DNA of 38,575 nucleotides from Actinomycetales bacterium (GTDB taxonomy: Bacteria; Actinomycetota; Actinomycetes; Actinomycetales; Actinomycetaceae), in assembly GCA_017882885.1 (NCBI GenBank), contig JADGOQ010000018.1:1-38575 (forward strand). The letters run 5' to 3'. The position numbers were made by a program, and so were the translations under genes. The notes under the pieces are model-generated. The model was not told the origin of the DNA and searched no databases. It saw only the letters and a list, made by a program, of their open reading frames with translations. Shown in pieces: positions 25,022 to 34,800 of the stretch (position 1 is its first letter; each line of letters opens with the position of its first letter).

Positions 25022-25642
25022 TCAGGCTTCCAGGGCCTCCACCAACTGCTCGAGTTCGGTCACCGCGGGGTTGTGGGGGTGGGCGTCGCCGAGACGGGAG
25101 ACCAGCTCACGGGCCTTGATCTCGTCCTTCGCCTCCACGGCGGCGAGGACCAGCTGCCGCCCGGTCTCGAACTCGTGAACAGCGGGCGTCCACTTCGCGA
25201 CGCCGAGTGACACGGCTTGGTGGGCCAACCCGTGGTCGCGGAGCATCCGGACCGACTGCGCGAGGGCTCGCCCGGTGGTTTCGCGGTCGCACGCCGTCGC
25301 CAGGCGGCGGGCGGCGCCGTCGGGGTCGTCGACCACCACGAGCCGGGCCAGTTCTATCAGCGGTGCCCACGCATGGGGATTGCCCGCGTACTCCTCGGCC
25401 AGCGCCCAGAGCGCCGTGTTGTGCTGGTCCGCCGGCGTGGCGGGTGCCTGCGTGGCGGTCAACGGGTCGACGATCTCGTCGGCCACGGGCGCCTTGAGTG
25501 CATCGGCGAGGCCCAGCAGGGCCTCTCGATCGTTGGGATCGGCCTCGAGGCGCGCTAGCAGCGCGGCCTCCTCCGCGGCGTCGTTCTGGGCCTGTGCGGA
25601 TTCGATCTTTGCCTTGATCCGGTCAAGAATTCCCATACCCAT
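25022..25642 (-). CDS. Alpha-helical, TPR-like protein of unknown function
   Basis: A 206-residue, acidic, almost wholly helical protein. It starts MGMGILDRIKAKIESAQAQND and continues with alanine/leucine-rich helix pairs of TPR-like size (EAALLARLEADPNDREALLGLADALK, then NTALWALAEEYAGNPHAWAPLIELARLVV, then ARELVSRLGDAHPHNPAVTELEQLVEAL). No signal peptide or catalytic motif. Start ATG at 25642, ten bases after GGAGG; ATG at 25636 is the alternative. It is divergent from the fasR-like regulator with about 119 bases between starts. Probably a protein-binding scaffold; I do not recognise a named family. Confidence 0.75.
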   Translation of the reverse strand: MGMGILDRIKAKIESAQAQNDAAEEAALLARLEADPNDREALLGLADALKAPVADEIVDPLTATQAPATPADQHNTALWALAEEYAGNPHAWAPLIELARLVVVDDPDGAARRLATACDRETTGRALAQSVRMLRDHGLAHQAVSLGVAKWTPAVHEFETGRQLVLAAVEAKDEIKARELVSRLGDAHPHNPAVTELEQLVEALEA

Positions 25643-25749
25643 GACAATAACGCCTCCCGCCGCCCCGGAGGAGCCGGGTGGGCGAGAGGCTCCGCGCAAC
25701 GCTGCCCGACGCGTGGCTTCGTATGCCATCCACAAAACCCCGCGGGCCA

Positions 25750-25755
25750 TATGCT
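25750..25755 (+). promoter_or_regulatory. -10 box of a leaderless fasR-like transcript
   Basis: TATGCT, six bases before the ATG at 25762, with no ribosome site between. This is the classic spacing for a leaderless actinobacterial mRNA. No -35 box is apparent. Confidence 0.5.
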
Positions 25756-25761
25756 CGCTAC

Positions 25762-26970
25762 ATGGCCCGAGGACACACACCGGAGAACCCACCCGCCGAG
25801 GGTGATGTTCTGGTCGATCTTGTCGGAAGGCTACGAACCGGCAGTTCCCTCCTCGCGGGCACGGCCGCCCGGCGCATGGACCAGGACCTCCCCTGGTACT
25901 CGTCACTCTCCGCCGAGGACCGTTCCTGGCTTGGACTGGTCGCCCAGGAGTCGATCGCCCGGTTCATCGCATGGCTCGAGGACCCCAGGCACTCAACCAC
26001 CAACTCCGCGGAGATCTTCCGGGTTGCCCCCACCGAACTGGCGCGCGCCATCTCGCTGCAGCAGACCGTCGGGCTCATCCGGCTCCTCGTCACCGTGGTG
26101 GAGGAGAACACGATGGAGCTGGTCAGCGAGGCGCAGCAACCGGTGCTCCGGGAGGCGGTGCTCACGTACTCCCGCGAGGTCGCATTCTCGGCGGCGGAGG
26201 TCTACGCGCGCGCCGCCGAGTCGCGGGGGGCGTGGGACGCCCGGCTGGAGGCCCTCGCCGTCGACGCGATCGTCCGCGGCGCCCCGGACGAAACCCTCAG
26301 GTCCCGGGTCTCCACCCTCGGCTGGACCGGTGAGGGCCGCACGCTCGTCATGGTGGGCACCTCCCCCACCCGGCTCGCCGAGCGGTTCACCGCGGAGCTT
26401 CGCCAGCAGGCCCGCCGGCTGACGTCGGACGCCCTCATCGGCATCCAAGGCGACAAGGTGATCGCCGTCCTCGGCGCGGACCCGCGTCCGGAGGCCGTGG
26501 CGCTCGCCCTCGTGGACCACTTCGGCCCCGGGCCAGTGGTGGTTGGGCCCTCGGTCAGGGAGATCTCCGAGGCGGGGCGGTCCGCCCGTGCCGCGATGGC
26601 GGGCATGCTCGCCGTTCCCGCATGGGCGAAGGCACCCCGCCCTGTACTGGCGGATGACCTGCTCCCCGAGCGCATGCTCAACGGCGACCACCTCGCCCGC
26701 CACAGTCTCATCCAGGACATCTACCGCCCCCTCGTGGCCGCCGGCACCCCGCTCGTGGACACGCTCGACGAGTACATCACCCAGGGTCGGTCGCTGGAGG
26801 CGGCGGCCCGCGAGTTGTATGTGCACCCCAACACCGTGCGTTACCGGCTCCGCCGGATCTCACAGGTGGTGGGGTGGGACCCCACCGACGCGCGTGAGGG
26901 ATACGTGCTGCAAACCGCCCTTGCGGTGGGCCGGCTGGCGGACGCGGGTGGCAGCGGCAATGGTGTGTAG
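25762..26970 (+). CDS. fasR: PucR-family transcriptional regulator of fatty-acid synthesis (FasR-like)
   Basis: A 402-residue regulator. The N-terminal and middle parts form a GGDEF-like/PucR sensory region (LRTGSSLLAG, SWLGLVAQESIARFIAWLED). The C-terminal PucR-type helix-turn-helix is LEAAARELYVHPNTVRYRLRRI, preceded by LVDTLDEYITQGRS. ATG at 25762 is chosen for the leaderless promoter and because the upstream frame overlaps the divergent gene. It sits directly before fabD-fabH-acpP-fabF, exactly like Streptomyces FasR, which activates that operon. By analogy it senses acyl-CoA or acyl-ACP status, but the ligand is not evident from sequence. Confidence 0.9.
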   Translation: MARGHTPENPPAEGDVLVDLVGRLRTGSSLLAGTAARRMDQDLPWYSSLSAEDRSWLGLVAQESIARFIAWLEDPRHSTTNSAEIFRVAPTELARAISLQQTVGLIRLLVTVVEENTMELVSEAQQPVLREAVLTYSREVAFSAAEVYARAAESRGAWDARLEALAVDAIVRGAPDETLRSRVSTLGWTGEGRTLVMVGTSPTRLAERFTAELRQQARRLTSDALIGIQGDKVIAVLGADPRPEAVALALVDHFGPGPVVVGPSVREISEAGRSARAAMAGMLAVPAWAKAPRPVLADDLLPERMLNGDHLARHSLIQDIYRPLVAAGTPLVDTLDEYITQGRSLEAAARELYVHPNTVRYRLRRISQVVGWDPTDAREGYVLQTALAVGRLADAGGSGNGV

Positions 26971-26984
26971 TCTCGCTCACGAAA

Positions 26985-27000
26985 TTGCGGAATCCTCCAA
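26985..27000. promoter_or_regulatory. Candidate operator upstream of fabD
   Basis: TTGCGGAATCCTCCAA is an imperfect dyad (TTG-GGA with TCC-CAA), 70 bases before the fabD start in the only gap between the regulator and the operon. It is the obvious place for the FasR-like protein to bind. A possible -10 box, TAGTCT, lies at 26968-26973 across the regulator stop codon. Confidence 0.35.
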
Positions 27001-27069
27001 AACCCGCCCGGGCAACTTTGGGCTGGTCTGGCACGCGTCACCGCCGCGGTTGTTGCGAGGATGTTTCTT

Positions 27070-27978
27070 GTGCTTGCAGTCCTGAGTCCCGGCCAGGGTT
27101 CCCAAACCCCCGGCATGCTCCTCCCCTGGCTCGAAGACCCCGCGCTCGCCGACCTCGTCGGGGAGATGTCCGAGGCCGCCAGGTTGGATCTGAAGACCCT
27201 CGGCACCACCGCCGACGCCGCCACCATCACGGACACGGCCGTGGCCCAGCCGCTCATCGTGGCTGCCTCGCTCGTGTCGTTCGCCGCCCTCGGCGTGTCG
27301 CCGGGCGTGACGGCGGGCCACTCGGTCGGCGAACTGGCCGCGCTGGCCGTCGCGGGCGTCATCGCCCCCGCCGACGCCGTCGCGCTGGCTGGTGTCCGTG
27401 GCCGGGCGATGGCCGGGGCGGCCGCCGCCGTCCGGTCCGGCATGAGCGCCGTCGTCGGCGCCGCCCGCGAGGACGTGCTGGAGGCGATCGCCCGCTCCGG
27501 CGCTTCCGTCGCCAATGTCAACTCCGCCGCGCAGGTGGTCGCCGCCGGGACCCTCGAGCAGCTCGCCGACCTCGCCGCCAACCCGCCGGCCCGGGCACGG
27601 GTCATCCCCCTCGCCGTCGCCGGCGCCTTCCACACCCACCTCATGGCGGGCGCGGTCGCCGCCGTGCGCGACGCCGTCGCGGCGCTCGAGCCGCACGACC
27701 CCACGGTCCCGCTCCTCTCCAACCGGGACGGCGCCATCGTGACCGCCGGCCGTGACGCCCTCGACCGCGTGGTCAGCCAGATCACCTCCCCGGTCCGCTG
27801 GGACCTGTGCTCGGACCAGCTGGCCACCATGGGCGTGGACGGGATCATCGAGCTGTGCCCTGGCGGGGTGCTGACCGGCCTCGCGAAGCGGGAGTTGCGT
27901 GGCGTGCCCGCCTGTGCAACAACGTCCCCCGAAGACCTCATCGCCGCCCGGGCGATCGCGAAAGGATTGACCTCGTGA
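27070..27978 (+). CDS. fabD: Malonyl-CoA:ACP transacylase
   Basis: Loads malonate onto acyl carrier protein for type II fatty-acid synthesis. 302 residues. The nucleophile is Ser85 in TAGHSVGELAAL, the catalytic His188 lies in AGAFHTHLM, and the N-terminal SPGQGSQTPGML is typical. I chose GTG at 27070, eight bases after GAGGA (27057-27061), which gives a start like other FabD proteins; ATG at 27061 would overlap that ribosome site. The stop overlaps the fabH start (GTGA). First gene of the fab operon. Confidence 0.96.
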   Translation: MLAVLSPGQGSQTPGMLLPWLEDPALADLVGEMSEAARLDLKTLGTTADAATITDTAVAQPLIVAASLVSFAALGVSPGVTAGHSVGELAALAVAGVIAPADAVALAGVRGRAMAGAAAAVRSGMSAVVGAAREDVLEAIARSGASVANVNSAAQVVAAGTLEQLADLAANPPARARVIPLAVAGAFHTHLMAGAVAAVRDAVAALEPHDPTVPLLSNRDGAIVTAGRDALDRVVSQITSPVRWDLCSDQLATMGVDGIIELCPGGVLTGLAKRELRGVPACATTSPEDLIAARAIAKGLTS

Positions 27979-28994
27979 CAACCCTGAAGGTGACCGAACC
28001 CACCGCGTACAGCCGGATCCTCGGAATCGGCGGCGTCCGCGGCGAGCGGGTTGTGACCAACGACGACATCGCCGGGCCCATCAACTCCTCCGACGAGTGG
28101 ATCCAGCAGCGCACCGGAATCGTGACGCGCCGGCGGGCGGCCGCGGACGTCTCGCTGCTCGACATGTGCGAGCAGGCCGGTCGCCAGGCGATCGAAGCCT
28201 CGGGCGTCGACCCGGCCGAGATCGACGTGGTCATCCTCGGCACCATCACACACATGGAACAGACGCCGTCCGCCGCCGCCATCGTCGCCGACCGCCTCGG
28301 CCTCACCCCTGCTGCGGCCTACGACATCTCCGCGGCCTGCGCCGGCTACTGCTATGGCATCGGCCAGGCCGACGCCCTCGTGCGGGCCGGCACGGCGCAG
28401 AACGTGCTGGTGATCGGCGCGGAGCGGATGTCCGACGTCATCGACCCCACGGACCGGACGATCTCATTCCTCCTCGGCGACGGTGCAGGGGCCGCCGTCG
28501 TGGGGGCGTCCGACACTCCCGGCATCGGGCCGACGATCTGGGGCTCGGACGGCTCGCTCGCCCACCTCATCAAGCAGACGCACTCCTGGCTCACCTTCCG
28601 GGACGGCACCGACACCACGTGGCCGACCCTGCGCCAGGAGGGGCCGACCGTCTACAAGTGGGCCACCTTCCAGATGGCACCCGTGGCGCTCCGCGCGATC
28701 GAGGCTGCCGGGCTCCAACCCGAGGACATCGACGTCTTCATCCCCCACCAGGCCAACATGCGCATCATCGACCAGATGGTCAAGCTGCTCCATCTGCGCG
28801 ATGACGTGATCGTCGCCCGGGACATTGCCGAGACCGGCAACACCTCGGCGGCCTCAATTCCCCTGGCAACGGAGCGCCTGCTCCGTGAGAACCAGGCCAC
28901 CGGAGGACAGATCGCCCTGCAAATCGGCTTCGGCGCCGGAGTGGCGTACGCCGCGCAGGTGGTCGTCCTCCCCAACAAGACACACACCGTGTGA
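27975..28994 (+). CDS. fabH: 3-oxoacyl-ACP synthase III
   Basis: Starts fatty-acid chains by condensing an acyl-CoA primer (acetyl or branched) with malonyl-ACP. 339 residues with the complete triad: Cys122 (DISAACAGYCYG), His258 (FIPHQANMRI) and Asn289 (ETGNTSAAS). GTG at 27975 overlaps the fabD stop, with AAGGA (27962-27966) eight bases upstream. A C-terminal FGAGVAYAAQVV closes the thiolase fold. Primer preference (straight or branched) cannot be read reliably. It lies 10 bases before acpP. Confidence 0.97.
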   Translation: MTTLKVTEPTAYSRILGIGGVRGERVVTNDDIAGPINSSDEWIQQRTGIVTRRRAAADVSLLDMCEQAGRQAIEASGVDPAEIDVVILGTITHMEQTPSAAAIVADRLGLTPAAAYDISAACAGYCYGIGQADALVRAGTAQNVLVIGAERMSDVIDPTDRTISFLLGDGAGAAVVGASDTPGIGPTIWGSDGSLAHLIKQTHSWLTFRDGTDTTWPTLRQEGPTVYKWATFQMAPVALRAIEAAGLQPEDIDVFIPHQANMRIIDQMVKLLHLRDDVIVARDIAETGNTSAASIPLATERLLRENQATGGQIALQIGFGAGVAYAAQVVVLPNKTHTV

Positions 28995-29004
28995 GGAGAG
29001 AACC

Positions 29005-29256
29005 ATGGCACTGAGCGCAACCGAGATCCTTGAGGGCCTTGCCGAGATCGTGAGCGAGGAGACCGGCCTGCCCGTCGAGTCCGTGAAGGCCGAGTCCACG
29101 TTCGCGGAGGACCTCGACATCGACTCACTCTCGATGATGACCATCATGACCTACGCCGAGGAGCGCTTCAACGTGCGCATCCCCGACGAGGAGGCCACCA
29201 GCCTGTCCACCGTGCAGGACGCCGTCAGCTTCATCGAGAAGGCGCAGGAAGCCTGA
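29005..29256 (+). CDS. acpP: Acyl carrier protein
   Basis: Small acidic four-helix carrier of the growing acyl chain, 83 residues. Ser41 in the DIDSLS motif is the phosphopantetheine attachment site. The helix-3 region RFNVRIPDEEA follows. ATG at 29005 with GGAGAG five bases upstream, 10 bases after the fabH stop. A hairpin lies just downstream of it, before fabF. Confidence 0.97.
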   Translation: MALSATEILEGLAEIVSEETGLPVESVKAESTFAEDLDIDSLSMMTIMTYAEERFNVRIPDEEATSLSTVQDAVSFIEKAQEA

Positions 29257-29272
29257 CCAGCAACACCCGGCA

Positions 29273-29293
29273 CGCCGGCCCTCCCGGCCGGCG
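29273..29293 (+). other. Intra-operon hairpin between acpP and fabF
   Basis: A perfect 8-bp stem CGCCGGCC/GGCCGGCG with the 5-base loop CTCCC, 16 bases after the acpP stop and 84 bases before fabF. The 121-base acpP-fabF gap is otherwise empty and is the only gap over 15 bases within the operon. It may act as a partial terminator or mRNA-processing element that raises acpP mRNA above fabF. Confidence 0.6.
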
Positions 29294-29377
29294 GCATCGC
29301 CGTGTCCAACCAGCGGCACCGCCGCGCCCAACCCCCGCCCGCGACCTCCCCCGCGGGCCCATGACCGAGGAGTGAGC

Positions 29378-30604
29378 ATGCGTACTGTCGTCGTCACCGG
29401 GATCGGGACCACGAATCCCCTGGGCGGGAACGCCGCCGACACTTGGGCCGCGGCACTTGCCGGCGTGTCCGGGATCCGCACCATGGACAATGACTGGGCG
29501 CAGAAGTACAACATTCCCGTCGACTTCGCCGGCACCATCAAGGTGGAGCCCACCGAGGTCCTGGGCGTGCGCGAGACCAAGCGCATGGACCGGAGCGGCC
29601 AGTTCGCCGTCATCGCGGCGGACGAGGCCTGGGCGGACGCGGGGAAGCCCGAGGTGGAGCCCGAACGGCTCGGCGTGGTGGTCTCCACCGGCATCGGAGG
29701 CGTCAACACCATCCTGGACGCCTGGGACACGGTCAAGGAGCGGGGCGCGCGTCGCGTGCTCCCCATGACGGTGCCCATGCTCATGCCGAACTCGTCCGCG
29801 GCGCACATCTCGGTCAGGTTCGGGGCACGGGCGGGCGCCCACGCGCCGGTGTCCGCCTGCGCCTCCGGCGCCGAGGCCATCGCCGACGGCACCGAGATGA
29901 TACGCAACGGGCGCGCCGACGTGGTGATCGCGGGCGGCACCGAGGCGGCCATCCACCCCATGCCGCTCGCCGCGTTCGCCAAGATGCAGGCGCTGTCCAC
30001 CCGGTGCGACGACCCCCAGGGAGCCTCACGTCCCTACGACGTCACCCGGGACGGCTTCGTCATGGGTGAGGGCGCCGGCATCGTCGTCCTGGAGTCCCTC
30101 GAGCACGCGGAGGCGCGGGGGGCGCACATCTACGCTGTCGTCGCCGGTTTCGGTATGACCTCGGACGCGTACGACATCGCCCCTCCGGACCCCACCGGGC
30201 AGGGACAGGAGCGCGCGATGCGGCTCGCCGCCGCTGACGCGGGGATCGAGGGTGACGCCGTCGTGCACGTGAACGCGCACGCCACCTCCACGCCGGCCGG
30301 CGACCTGGTCGAGGCGCAGGCGATCGCGCGCGTCGCGGGCGGGTCCGTGCTGGTGTCCGGGACCAAGTCGATGACCGGTCACCTGCTGGGAGGCGCCGGG
30401 GCCTTGGAGACGATCTTCACGATCCTCGCGCTGCGCGACCGGCTGGCTCCCCCGACGATCAACGTGACGACCCCGGAGCCGGACCTTCCCGTGGACCTCG
30501 TGCGGGGAACACCGCGGCCATTGCCGCAGGGCACGATCCACGCCATCAACAACGCGTTCGGGTTCGGGGGCCACAACGTGGCACTCGTCCTGCGGAGCGT
30601 CTGA
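29378..30604 (+). CDS. fabF: 3-oxoacyl-ACP synthase II
   Basis: Elongating condensing enzyme of type II fatty-acid synthesis, 408 residues. Active site Cys161 (PVSACASGAEA), His301 (NAHATSTPAGD), Lys330 and His335 (GTKSMTGHLLGGAGA). The C-terminal NAFGFGGHNVALVL is standard. I chose ATG at 29378, five bases after GAGGAG (29367-29372); the GTG at 29372 overlaps that site. Last gene of the operon, followed by a clear terminator. Confidence 0.97.
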   Translation: MRTVVVTGIGTTNPLGGNAADTWAAALAGVSGIRTMDNDWAQKYNIPVDFAGTIKVEPTEVLGVRETKRMDRSGQFAVIAADEAWADAGKPEVEPERLGVVVSTGIGGVNTILDAWDTVKERGARRVLPMTVPMLMPNSSAAHISVRFGARAGAHAPVSACASGAEAIADGTEMIRNGRADVVIAGGTEAAIHPMPLAAFAKMQALSTRCDDPQGASRPYDVTRDGFVMGEGAGIVVLESLEHAEARGAHIYAVVAGFGMTSDAYDIAPPDPTGQGQERAMRLAAADAGIEGDAVVHVNAHATSTPAGDLVEAQAIARVAGGSVLVSGTKSMTGHLLGGAGALETIFTILALRDRLAPPTINVTTPEPDLPVDLVRGTPRPLPQGTIHAINNAFGFGGHNVALVLRSV

Positions 30605-30616
30605 CCTCCCGGATAC

Positions 30617-30654
30617 ACACGAACGCCCACGTCTGTCGATGCGGGCGTTCGTGT
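30617..30654. terminator. Terminator between fabF and the DUF3145 gene
   Basis: A 12-bp perfect stem (ACACGAACGCCC, 30617-30628, with 30643-30654) and a 14-base loop, 12 bases after the fabF stop and 6 bases before the end of the converging gene. Followed by GTGTG rather than a T-run. It can work in both directions. Confidence 0.85.
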
Positions 30655-30660
30655 TGTGTG

Positions 30661-31161
30661 TCAGCCCACGCGGTGCAACCAGCGGATGGGGGCGCCGGCG
30701 CCGGCGTAGCGGAACGGCTCGAGTTCGTCGTCCCACGCCTGGCCGAGCGCCACGTCAAGCTCCTTGCGCATGCGCGCGGCGTCGCGGGCGTGCTCCAGGG
30801 CCGCCCGGATGCGGTTCTCCGGGATGACCACGTTCCCGTGGGTGTCCGTCTGGGCGTGGAAGATCCCCAGCTCCGGGGTGTGTGACCAGCGGCCGCCGTC
30901 GGTCCCGAGGGTGGAGTCCTCCGTGATCTCGTAGCGCAGGTGCGTCCAGCCGCGCAGGGCGGACGCGAGGCGCGCGCCGGTGCCCACCTGGGAGACCCAC
31001 GAGTACTCCGCGCGCACAAGACTGGCGACGGCGGGCTGGTCGGTCCAGTCCATCGTGACCCGCTGGTCGAGAATGGTGCTCACGGCCCACTCGATGTGCG
31101 GGCACAGCGCACGGGGCGCAGAGTGCACGAAAACTACACCGCGGGTGAAGGTTCCACTCAT
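30661..31161 (-). CDS. DUF3145 family protein
   Basis: A 166-residue actinobacterial protein with the DUF3145 pattern: TRGVVFVHSAPRALCPHIEWAVS at the N-terminus, VTMDWTDQPAVASLVRAEYSWV in the middle, then LRGWTHLRYEITEDST and PIRWLHRVG at the C-terminus. No signal peptide or membrane segment. ATG at 31161 with AGGAG about six bases upstream. It sits immediately downstream of fabF, facing it, as I recall for several actinobacteria, and behind def on the same strand. Function unknown. Confidence 0.9.
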   Translation of the reverse strand: MSGTFTRGVVFVHSAPRALCPHIEWAVSTILDQRVTMDWTDQPAVASLVRAEYSWVSQVGTGARLASALRGWTHLRYEITEDSTLGTDGGRWSHTPELGIFHAQTDTHGNVVIPENRIRAALEHARDAARMRKELDVALGQAWDDELEPFRYAGAGAPIRWLHRVG

Positions 31162-31259
31162 ATCGACTCCTGGTTGCGAGGTTCGTCTTCCCCAACGGCC
31201 TCATCACCCGGAATCACACGGTTGTTCTTATTGAACCAGAAACATGGCGGTTGTGGTAC

Positions 31260-31748
31260 TCACAACGTCTCGCGAATTGCCCGCATCGCCTTCTTTCGGG
31301 TGGCGCGGTCGAGGCGGTCGATGTAGAGCATCCCGTCCAAGTGGTCGCACTCGTGCTGGAGGCACCGGCCCATGAGGCCATCACCCTCCACGACCACCGG
31401 CTTGCCGTCCAGGTCGATGCCTTCCACGCGCGCGTACCACGCCCGCTCGGTGGGGAACCATAGACCGGGGACCGACAGGCAGCCCTCCTCGTCATCCTGG
31501 TACTCGTCCTCGGACTTCGCCACGAGGCGGGGGTTGAGGACGTACCCGAGCTTGTCGTCGATGTTCCACGAGAAGGCTCGCAGCGAGACCCCGATCTGGT
31601 TGGCTGCCAGGCCGGCGCGGCCATCCGCGTCCACCGTCTCAAGGAGGTCCTCGACGAGCGACTTCACGCGTGCATCGATCGTGGTGATCTCTGCACAGGG
31701 GGTTCGGAGGACGGGATCCCCGACGATTCGGATGTCACGCATGGCCAT
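31260..31748 (-). CDS. def: Peptide deformylase
   Basis: Removes the formyl group from the N-terminal methionine of new proteins, the step before Map. 162 residues with the three motifs of the family: [11 protein letters not shown] (Gln51), EGCLSVPG (Cys90, metal ligand) and QHECDHLDG (His132, Glu133, His136). The GLAAN in motif 1, in place of GLAAP, is a common variant. ATG at 31748; an ATG two codons later is the alternative, and no strong ribosome site is seen. It is 60 bases downstream of the hydrogenase gene on the same strand, probably by chance. Confidence 0.96.
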   Translation of the reverse strand: MAMRDIRIVGDPVLRTPCAEITTIDARVKSLVEDLLETVDADGRAGLAANQIGVSLRAFSWNIDDKLGYVLNPRLVAKSEDEYQDDEEGCLSVPGLWFPTERAWYARVEGIDLDGKPVVVEGDGLMGRCLQHECDHLDGMLYIDRLDRATRKKAMRAIRETL

Positions 31749-31808
31749 GGGACCATTTTCCCACAGCGACGAGTGCCGCCCTCACACCGGGGCCCGCCTC
31801 CCGGACCC

Positions 31809-34800
31809 TCAGGTGCGCACCGGAACGGGAGCCGGGTACGGCGCGAAGCCGGTGTGCAGCAGCCGGTGGGCCAGCTCGGAGTTCGGCTCACCGTAGAACT
31901 CGTCGTAGAGGCGGAGGATGTCCGGGTTCTCCTGGGACTTGCGGAACTCCGACTGCGAGTCGACGTCCTTGATCAGCTTGAGCCGCTCCTGCATCTCCCC
32001 CGCCCGTTCGGGCACGGGGTGGCCGGCGCCACCGATGCACCCGCCCGGGCAGGCCATGATCTCGATGAAGTCGTACCCGAGCCGCTCGCCTCCGAGCATC
32101 CGCTTGATGACGGGCTCGGCGTTGCCGAGACCGTTGATGACGGCGACGCTCACGATCCGCCCGGCCGCTTCGATCCTGGCCTCCTTGAAGCCCTCCAGCC
32201 CGACGACGTTCTCGAAGTAGAGGTGCTCGACCAGCGGCTCGCCCGTGAGCTTCTCCACCGCCATCCGCAGCGCGGCCTCGGCCACGCCTCCGGAGGCGGC
32301 GAACATGACGCCCGCACCCGTGACGCGCGAGTACGGCTGGTCGAACTCCGACGCCACGATCTCGGTCCGGGAGATGCGGCGCATGTTCACCATCTCGATC
32401 AGCTCGGTGGTGGTGAGCACCGCGTCCACGTCACGCCGCCCACCCGGGGCGAACTCGGGCCGGGCCGCCTCGTACTTCTTCGCGAGGCACGGGACGATCG
32501 AGACGATGAACAGGTCCTCCGGTGCCACCCCTGCCCATTTCGCAAAGTGGTTCCGGACCGTGGCGCCCATCATCTGCTGCGGGGACTTGCAGCTGGAGAG
32601 GTGCGGGATGAGGGCCGGGTAGCGGCGCTCCACGAGGTTGACCCAGCCCGGGCAGCACGAGGTGAACTGCGGGAGCGGCCCGCCGCCGGCCACCCGGTCG
32701 AGGAACTCGGTCGCCTCCTCCATGATGGTGAGGTCCGCGGCGAACGAGAAGTCGAAGACCCGGTCGAACCCGACGCGCCGCATCATGCCCGCGATGAACG
32801 GGGACGCCTCGCGCGAGTCCTTGCCGTAGTGCGCGGCGATGACGCTCCGGGGGGCCGGGGCGATGAACCCGACCACGAGCTTCTTCGGGTCGTACATCGC
32901 ATCGAACACCACGTCGCGCTCGCGGACGTAGTCCAGGGCACCGCAGGGGCACGCGGTGACGCACTGGCCGCAGGAGACGCAGTCGGTGTCGATGAGGGGC
33001 CGGCCGTCGTGCGTCCCGACACTGAGCGTGCCCTGCCGGAACTGGTAGGCGAGCACGTTGACGCCTTCGATCTCCGCGCACGCCGCGATGCAGCGGCCGC
33101 AGGAGATGCACTTGTTGTGGTCCCGGACGATGAAGGGGTGGTCGCGCACCACCGGGACCCACGGCCGCACGTGGATGGGGGTCTCGAAGCGGACGGCGTG
33201 GGCGCGCGCCTCCTGGCGGAGATCGCAGTCGAACCGGGCCTGGCAGCCGCACTTCAGGCAGCGCATGGCCTCCGCCCGTGCCTCCTCCTCCGTGAGACCG
33301 AGCTCCACCTCCGTGAAACCCCGACGTTCCGTGAATCCGAGGGCCGGCATGGTCGCACGAGCGATGCGCGGCATCTCCTCGAACTCCCAGCGGGGCAGGT
33401 CCTCCAGCGTGCCACGGCTGCACTGGTAGTTGGGGTTCTCGGGGCGCACATAGCCCTGGCTGAGGAACTGGTCGATGGCCTCCGCCGCCCGCCTACCGGC
33501 TCCCACCGCTTGGATGACAGTTCCCGGTCCAGTGACGCAGTCGCCCCCGGAGAATACCTTCGGCTCAGACGTCTCCATGGTCCGCCCGTTGATGTCGATG
33601 TCACCCCACTTGTTCAGCTTCACGGGCAGGTCGTTGTACAGGAACTGCGTATTGGTGCTCTGCCCGATCGCGCCAATGATCGTGTCGCAGGGGATGGTGA
33701 ACTCGCTGCCCTCCATGGGGATGGGACGGCGGCGGCCTGACCTGTCCGGCTCCCCCAGTTCCATGCGGATGCAGTGCAGGAGCTTGACGCCGCCGTCCAC
33801 GCTGATAGCGGTCGGGGCGGTGAGGAACACCATCTCGACGCCCTCACGAATGGCCTCCTCGATCTCGTGGGGCTCGGCGGGCATCTCCGCGCGGGTGCGG
33901 CGGTAGATGAGTCGGACGCTCCGGGCGCCCTTCCGGAGGGCGGTGCGCACGCAGTCGATGGCGGTGTTGCCGCCTCCGATGACGACGACGGTGTCCCCGA
34001 GGGGCGCGTCCACGCCCTTCGTGACGCTCTCGAGGTACTTGATCCCGAGCCGCACGTTCTGGTCGCTCTCCCCCTCGAGGTTGAGCGGGGTCGCCCCCCA
34101 CGACCCGATGGCGAGGTAGACGGCGTCGAAGTCCCGCTGGAGGTCCTCGAGGCGCAGGTGGGTGCCCAGCGCCTTGCCTGTCACGATGCGGACGCCCAGC
34201 GCACGGATGACGTCGATTTCCTGATCCAGGGTGTCCTTCGGGAGTCGGTACTCGGGGATGCCGTAGCGCATCATGCCGCCGGCGTGGGGCTGCTTCTCGA
34301 ACACGGTGACGTCATGGCCGTTGCGGGCGGAGTAGTAGGCCGCGGACATGCCAGACGGCCCGGCGCCCACCACGGCAACCCGGTGCCCCGTGGGGGCCGC
34401 CTTGCGCGGGATCCAGGGCTGCTCGCGGGCCATGTCCCAGTCCGCGGCGAACCGCTTGACGGCGTTGATGGCGATCGGCTCGTCGACGAGGCTGCGGCGG
34501 CACTCCGCCTCGCAGGGATGGGGGCAGACGCGCCCACAGACCACCGGGAACGGGTTGCGTTCCTTGATGACGCGGACGGCGGCTTCGTAGTTGCCGTCCG
34601 CCACGGCACCCAGGTACCGCTGGATCTCGATGTTGGCCGGACACGTCTGGACACAGGGCGCCACACAGTCGGCGTTGTGGTCGCTGAGCAACTGCTCGAG
34701 GCGCACTTTGCGGTAGTCCTCGAGGCGCTGGGAGTTGGTGGTGATGGCCATGCCGGGGAGCACCGGCGTCTGGCAGGCCTTCACGTCCCGCTTTGTGTCC

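Noticed and set aside
31773-33740. 655-codon open frame opposite the hydrogenase gene
   Set aside because: Antisense shadow; the other strand holds the cysteine motifs of a hydrogenase.
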